From Sphingomonas sp. UNC305MFCol5.2 (GTDB lineage Bacteria; Pseudomonadota; Alphaproteobacteria; Sphingomonadales; Sphingomonadaceae): 64,000 nucleotides of DNA. Position numbers and translations under genes: made by a program. The stretch spans positions 310,001 through 374,000 of the forward strand of contig NZ_JOOE01000003.1 of assembly GCF_000712135.1 (NCBI RefSeq). The letters are read 5' to 3'. Shown one piece after another: positions 59,409 through 64,000 of the stretch. The first letter of the stretch is position 1. Every line of letters starts with the position of its first letter. Below the pieces are notes generated by a model, which searched no databases, was not told where the DNA came from, and worked only from the letters and a program-made list of their open reading frames with translations.

Positions 59409-60847
59409 CCGGCTGCCTGTTCGGGCAGATCCGGAAACTGATGGTCGGTCTTGTCCCAGCGTGGCGCCGCGCCGAACAGCATGCCGGTGTAGAGCCCGAT
59501 TGCCCGGCGTGCTGCGAAGAGCGCGATATAATTGCCGACCAGCACCCGCGGCACCGACCACAAGGCCTCGCGCCAGCCATAAGCGTGTCGCACGAACGCC
59601 ACGCGCACCAGCAATCGCCATCCGACCAGCGCGAAATTGGCCCAGAGCACCATCCGCACATAGGGGTCGAGCACCAACGCCGCGGTCCCAACGACGAGAT
59701 GCACGAACACCGACACGCTCCACAGCAGCAAGGTGCAATAGGCGATCGCCAGCACCGGCAGCGCCAGCGTCGCGCGACGATCGCGCATCCGCATCCAGTT
59801 GTCGCCAAGATGCGCCGCCGCGTGCCATCCGGTGCGGTCCCAGCCGGCGAGCGCGATACCGGTGAGCCAGCGCGCCTTCTGCCGCACCGCGGCCCTGAGC
59901 GTGTCGGGGAAATAGGCGCGGACTGCGACCGGCGGGCCGCCGACGCACTCGGGGACGCGCGCCAGCATTGCCCTGCCGCCCATCGCGTGAATCGTGAGAC
60001 CGAGCTCGTAATCTTCGGTGAGGCTGGTCGCGTCGAAGGGCGAACCGCCGCGCGCCTCGGCAATCGCGCCGAGCATATCGCGCCGGATCGCGCAGCCGAC
60101 TCCCGCCAGCGGAAGCCCCGCGCCCAATGCCTGACGGACGACGAGTGTTTTGGCATGCGCCTCCGCGAACTCGTCGCAATAATGGCCGGCGACGAAGCGC
60201 GAGCGCGGGTGCGGCAAAGGCAGCACCGGTAGCTGCACCGCCGAGCAATGCTGGAGCCACTGCGCGAAGACCCTGAGTTCGAGCGCGTGGACGATGTCCT
60301 CGGCATCGTGGAGGACGACCCCCAGCGCCGGGAGCCCTTCCGCCGCTTCGTCGCGAAGCAGCGCACGCCACAGCGCGTTGAGGCAATCCGCCTTGGTGGT
60401 CGGCCCCGGCGTGCCGCCGATCACCAGCCGTATGCGGGAATCCTTCTCCGCAACCTCCGCGACGGCGGCGATCGTCGCCGGATCATTGGGATAGGTGCCG
60501 ACATAGATCGCATAATCGGCATGATCGAACCGGCCCAACGCGGCGCGCAGCATCCTGCCGATCACTTGCGACTCATCCCACGCCGCGACGAATACCGCGA
60601 TTCTGCCCGGCGGAATCGGCTCCACGGATTCCGGCGATAGAAGAGCGTGCGGCGGCGGACCCGCCAGGCCCAATCGAACGCGCCGCGCCAGATAGATCAG
60701 ATCGACCAGCAGATCGTCCACGCCGCCGACGAGGAACCAGATCGCGGCGAACAAGGTAGCCTCACGCGCAATCGCATCTATCGCGGTGATCAGCACGACC
60801 GTCCCAGCACCGCGAAATCTCCGATTCGGATGTTCTGATCTTCGCAT
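59405..60847 (-). CDS. NfrB-like membrane glycosyltransferase
   Basis: 480 residues. GT2 core with VFVAAWDESQVIGRML, LHDAEDIVH (DxED), TEDYELGLTIHAMGG and RQKARWLTGIALAGW (QxxRW type), and helices at both ends. In E. coli NfrB (about 745 aa) polymerises an exopolysaccharide with NfrA and is switched on by cyclic di-GMP through a C-terminal domain that is not present here. The N-terminal 16 residues are uncertain. Confidence 0.87.
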   Translation of the reverse strand: MRRSEHPNRRFRGAGTVVLITAIDAIAREATLFAAIWFLVGGVDDLLVDLIYLARRVRLGLAGPPPHALLSPESVEPIPPGRIAVFVAAWDESQVIGRMLRAALGRFDHADYAIYVGTYPNDPATIAAVAEVAEKDSRIRLVIGGTPGPTTKADCLNALWRALLRDEAAEGLPALGVVLHDAEDIVHALELRVFAQWLQHCSAVQLPVLPLPHPRSRFVAGHYCDEFAEAHAKTLVVRQALGAGLPLAGVGCAIRRDMLGAIAEARGGSPFDATSLTEDYELGLTIHAMGGRAMLARVPECVGGPPVAVRAYFPDTLRAAVRQKARWLTGIALAGWDRTGWHAAAHLGDNWMRMRDRRATLALPVLAIAYCTLLLWSVSVFVHLVVGTAALVLDPYVRMVLWANFALVGWRLLVRVAFVRHAYGWREALWSVPRVLVGNYIALFAARRAIGLYTGMLFGAAPRWDKTDHQFPDLPEQAAG

Positions 60848-60981
60848 TGTTCATTAAATGATCAAGTTGACTTGATCGGGACTCGCCCGATTTTCGTCCG
60901 TTTCGGAGACGGTCATTTCGCCGTTGGCCTGTTTCCCCCGCGCGGCTAGGGTGCGTCGGCCATAAAGGGGGATTTGGTGCC

Positions 60982-63900
60982 ATGAAGCTCGTTGCCCGGC
61001 TCGGTATCCTGGCGCTGATCGCCGCACCTTTGGGCGCCACGCTCGCGATGGGCGACAACAGCCCGCAGGTCGAGATGGCCACCCCCGGCGTCGGCGGCGG
61101 CGCGATCGAGCGGTTCACTGCGCGCTTCAACGTGGCCATGGTGCCGCTCGGCGATCCGCGCGCAGCCGGTCCCTTCACGGTCGAATGCCCGGTCGGCGGC
61201 GAAGGGCGCTGGGTCGACCAGCAGACCTATGTCCACGAATTCGCCAGCCCGCTCCCCGGCGGCGTGACCTGCACCTTCACCTTGAAGGACAAGCTCAAGA
61301 GCCTCGCCGGTTATGCCGTCACCGGCCAGACCAAATTCACCGTCGACAGCGGCGGACCGATCGCGCGCGCGGTGCTGCCGAACCGCTATGGCGGCGAGAT
61401 CGAGGAGGACCAGACCTTCCTCGTCGCGGCCAACCTCGCGCCCGATCGCGATTCGGTCGGCGCCAACGCCTATTGCGCGGTCGACGGGATCGGCGAGAAG
61501 ATTCCCGTCGACGTGCTCCCCGCCGACGTGCCGGGCAAGGTCCTCGCCGGGCTCGGCACCGATCGCTGGGAAGTGCAGAGCTTTCTTGAGGAAGGCGGCC
61601 TGCCCAAGGCGCTCCCCGCCAGCGAAGCCGACCGTGTCAAGGCGACCGCGAGCGTGGTCGCGCTCAAATGCCGTCGCCCGCTGCCGCCGGGGCGGGATGT
61701 CGCGCTCGTCTGGGGCAAGGACATCGCCAGCGGCGGCCGCACCGCGGGCACCGACCAGCGGTTCGACTTCACCGTGCGCAAGCCCTTTGCCGCGCGTTTC
61801 GAATGCTCGCGCGTCAACGCACAGGCCGGCTGCAGTCCGGTGCAGGACGCGTGGGTGCGCTTCTCCGCGCCGATCCCGCGCGCGCAGGCCGAAGCGATCC
61901 GCATCACATTGCCCGACGGCAAGGCGCTGACGCCGATCTTCTCCGACGAGGAGAAGCGCAAGGCCGTGATCGCCGACGTCAAGTTCAAGGCGCCGCTGCC
62001 TGCCGCGGTCGTCGCGAAACTCACGCTGCCGGCCAACGTCACCGACGAGAGCGGACGCAAGCTTTCCAACACCGAGCGCTTCCCGCTCGACGTTCGTTTC
62101 GACGAGGCGCCGCCGCTGGTGAAGTTCGCAGCGGACTTCGGCATCCTCGAAGCCGCCGAGGGCGGCGTGCTGCCAGTGACCGTGCGCAATGTCGAGGCAC
62201 AACTCGTCGGCAAACAGATGGCGGTCGGCGGGCAGAGCCTCAGGGTCGAGGGGGGCGATGGGGAGATCGCCAAGTGGTTGCGGGCGATCGACGACGCCGC
62301 CGAGACCAAGACCGAGACGTTCGAGCGCGGCGAGGAGACGATCCGGATCAACAAGACCGGTGCCGACCCGCTGCTCACGCCCGCCACGGGCAAGCCGTTC
62401 CAGGTCTCGCTGCCCGGCAAGGGCAAGGAATTCGAAGTCGTCGGCATCCCGCTGACCAAGCCCGGTTTCTACGTGGTCGAACTCGCCAGCCCCCGGCTCG
62501 GCAGGGCCCTGCTCGGCCGCGACAGCCCGCGCTATGTGGCGGCGGGCGCGCTCGTCACCAATATGAGCGTGCACTTCAAATGGGGCCGCGACCAATCGCT
62601 CGTCTGGGTCACGGCGCTCGACAGCGGCAAGGGCGTCGGCAGCGCCGAAGTGCGCATCACCGACAGCTGCACCGGCCAGATCCTCGCAAAGGGCACCACC
62701 GATGCTTCGGGCCGGCTCGGCGTCCCCGCCGGCCTGCCCGAGCCCGAAACCTATTCGGGCTGCGAAGGCAGCAGTGCCTCGCCGCTGATGGTGTCGGCAC
62801 GCAAGGCCGACGATTTCAGCTTCACGCTGACACAATGGGGCGACGGCATCCGCCCCTATGACTTCGACCTGCCTTACGGCTGGCAGAAGCAGGACCAGAT
62901 ATTCCACACCGTGTTCGATCGCGCGCTCGTCCGCCAGGGCGAGACGGTGCACATGAAGCACATCGTGCGCCAGCCGATCGCGAGCGGCTTCGGTACTTCG
63001 CCCGCCTTCACCGGCACGCTGCGCCTGTCGCATCGCGGATCGGACACGAAGTACGACCTGCCGTTGACGATCGACGCCAACGGCATCGGCGAGACCGAAT
63101 GGACCGCGCCGCAGGGCGCCAAGATGGGCGATTACGACATCCAGGTCGTTGCGACCGAGGATGGCGACGAGAAGACGATCTATACCGGCCAGTCGTTCAA
63201 GCTCGACGAATACAAGCTGCCGACGATGAAAGCATCGGTGGCGGGCCCGAAGGAGGCCGCGGTGCGGCCGAGCACGCTGCCGCTCGACCTGTTCGTCGGC
63301 TATCTCTCGGGCGGGGGCGCCGGCAATCTGCCGGTCGAATTGCGCGTCGGCTGGTTCGAGGGCGTCACCGCGCCCGACGGCTATGACAGCTACAGCTTCG
63401 GCGGCCGCGCGCTGACCGAGGGCGTCAAGCCTTTGAACGGCGACGACGAGACCGACGAGGAATCGACTCCGCTGCCGCCGACCCAGACCTTGCCCGTCAC
63501 GCTCGGCGGCGACGGCACCGCGCGGACCTCGATCGAGGTTCCCCAGAGCCTCGATCAGCCGACCAACATGCAGATCGAGATGGATTATCAGGACGCCAAT
63601 GGCGAGATCCTGACCGCGTCGCGGCGCATCCCGATCTACACCTCCGCGGTCCAGTTGGGCATCAAGACCGACGGCTGGCTGATGAAGCAGGACGATCTGC
63701 GGCTGCGCTTCGTCGCGCTCGATACTTCGGGCAAGCCGCTGGCCAACCAAGACATCTCGGTCGAGCTCTACAGCCGCGAGATCCTGACCGCGCGGCGCCG
63801 GCTGATCGGCGGCTTCTACGCCTATGACAACCAGATGAAGACGACCAAGCTGGGCGCGACCTGTTCCGCGACCACCGACGCGCAGGGCCTGGCGAGCTGC

Positions 63901-64000
63901 AAGCTCGACCCTGGCGTCTCGGGCGAAGTCTATGCTGTCGCCACCACGAAAGACGCCAACGGCAATGTCGCGCGCGCGACGCGCTCGACCTGGCTGGTCG
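60982..64000 (+). CDS. Alpha-2-macroglobulin family protein, N-terminal half (3' cut by window edge)
   Basis: At least 1,006 residues from ATG 60982. Signal peptide (about 1-22), then macroglobulin-type beta domains: VTNMSVHFKWGRDQSLVWVTALDSGKGV, VFDRALVRQGETVHMKHIVR and YDIQVVATEDGDEKTIYTGQSFKLDEYKLP. Bacterial A2M proteins (YfhM-like) trap proteases in the periplasm. The thioester region lies past the window end. Confidence 0.92.
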   Translation, partial: MKLVARLGILALIAAPLGATLAMGDNSPQVEMATPGVGGGAIERFTARFNVAMVPLGDPRAAGPFTVECPVGGEGRWVDQQTYVHEFASPLPGGVTCTFTLKDKLKSLAGYAVTGQTKFTVDSGGPIARAVLPNRYGGEIEEDQTFLVAANLAPDRDSVGANAYCAVDGIGEKIPVDVLPADVPGKVLAGLGTDRWEVQSFLEEGGLPKALPASEADRVKATASVVALKCRRPLPPGRDVALVWGKDIASGGRTAGTDQRFDFTVRKPFAARFECSRVNAQAGCSPVQDAWVRFSAPIPRAQAEAIRITLPDGKALTPIFSDEEKRKAVIADVKFKAPLPAAVVAKLTLPANVTDESGRKLSNTERFPLDVRFDEAPPLVKFAADFGILEAAEGGVLPVTVRNVEAQLVGKQMAVGGQSLRVEGGDGEIAKWLRAIDDAAETKTETFERGEETIRINKTGADPLLTPATGKPFQVSLPGKGKEFEVVGIPLTKPGFYVVELASPRLGRALLGRDSPRYVAAGALVTNMSVHFKWGRDQSLVWVTALDSGKGVGSAEVRITDSCTGQILAKGTTDASGRLGVPAGLPEPETYSGCEGSSASPLMVSARKADDFSFTLTQWGDGIRPYDFDLPYGWQKQDQIFHTVFDRALVRQGETVHMKHIVRQPIASGFGTSPAFTGTLRLSHRGSDTKYDLPLTIDANGIGETEWTAPQGAKMGDYDIQVVATEDGDEKTIYTGQSFKLDEYKLPTMKASVAGPKEAAVRPSTLPLDLFVGYLSGGGAGNLPVELRVGWFEGVTAPDGYDSYSFGGRALTEGVKPLNGDDETDEESTPLPPTQTLPVTLGGDGTARTSIEVPQSLDQPTNMQIEMDYQDANGEILTASRRIPIYTSAVQLGIKTDGWLMKQDDLRLRFVALDTSGKPLANQDISVELYSREILTARRRLIGGFYAYDNQMKTTKLGATCSATTDAQGLASCKLDPGVSGEVYAVATTKDANGNVARATRSTWLV

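Noticed and set aside
60946..63750. Long open frame on the minus strand antisense to the alpha-2-macroglobulin gene
   Set aside because: High-GC shadow frame: no domain, Arg/Ala/Gly-rich composition, and the plus-strand gene has clear signal peptide and family motifs.

Overview
High-GC alphaproteobacterial chromosome, most likely a sphingomonad (Sphingomonas or a close relative). Grounds: an alphaproteobacterial gene-transfer-agent (GTA) cluster with a DUF6127-like gene, a DUF1134/EipA protein, CtrA-type TTAA-N7-TTAA boxes, queuosine genes, a SUV3-like helicase next to an S4 protein, fdxA and carD, and dispersed short palindromes. No rRNA, tRNA, CRISPR array or IS transposase was found. The genus is inference.

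Layout. 1-10.5 kb: end of a family-2 glycosyltransferase, polysaccharide deacetylase, EipA-like protein, PAS-PAS hybrid histidine kinase, TonB-like protein, dihydroorotase, YgfZ-like protein, a Panacea (SocA-type) antitoxin-like gene overlapping a two-helix membrane gene, and an OmpA-family porin. 10.6-27.2 kb: a GTA/HK97-type cluster on the minus strand, running from small terminase at the right to a DUF2793 gene at the left. It encodes packaging, head and tail proteins and is tightly packed, with many ATGA stop/start overlaps. It is interrupted by a spermidine-synthase-like gene, a DUF559 endonuclease, two genes on the opposite strand, palindromic repeats and an internal terminator. A duplicated hairpin leader lies upstream of the small terminase. 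27.7-33.4 kb: VanZ-like and DUF418 membrane proteins, a 7TM-GGDEF diguanylate cyclase, an acyl-CoA ligase and a cupredoxin. 33.5-42.8 kb: aldehyde dehydrogenase, xseB, ispA, coaD, cyclophilin, queA, EF-hand protein, a CDF transporter, a HAD phosphatase, a cupin fusion and tgt. 42.9-54.8 kb: SleB-type and M23-type cell-wall hydrolases, each with CtrA-like sites upstream, a receiver-less OmpR-type DNA-binding protein, an M20 peptidase, pdeM, two DUF2807 proteins, carD, fdxA, an S4 protein and a SUV3-like helicase. 54.9-64 kb: HerA-like ATPase, a TIGR02186/TauE pair, an NfrA/NfrB-like pair and the start of an alpha-2-macroglobulin.

The most interesting parts are the remodelled GTA (TIM-barrel-like region fused to the gp12/DUF2460 protein, short gp15, capsid with a short N-terminus, inserted genes), the duplicated leader before the terminase, the candidate Panacea toxin-antitoxin pair, the CtrA-like boxes near cell-wall hydrolases, the short Nfr-like polysaccharide locus, and dispersed repeats that appear to have entered reading frames. 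Product names rest on motif and family recognition by eye; no database search was run.
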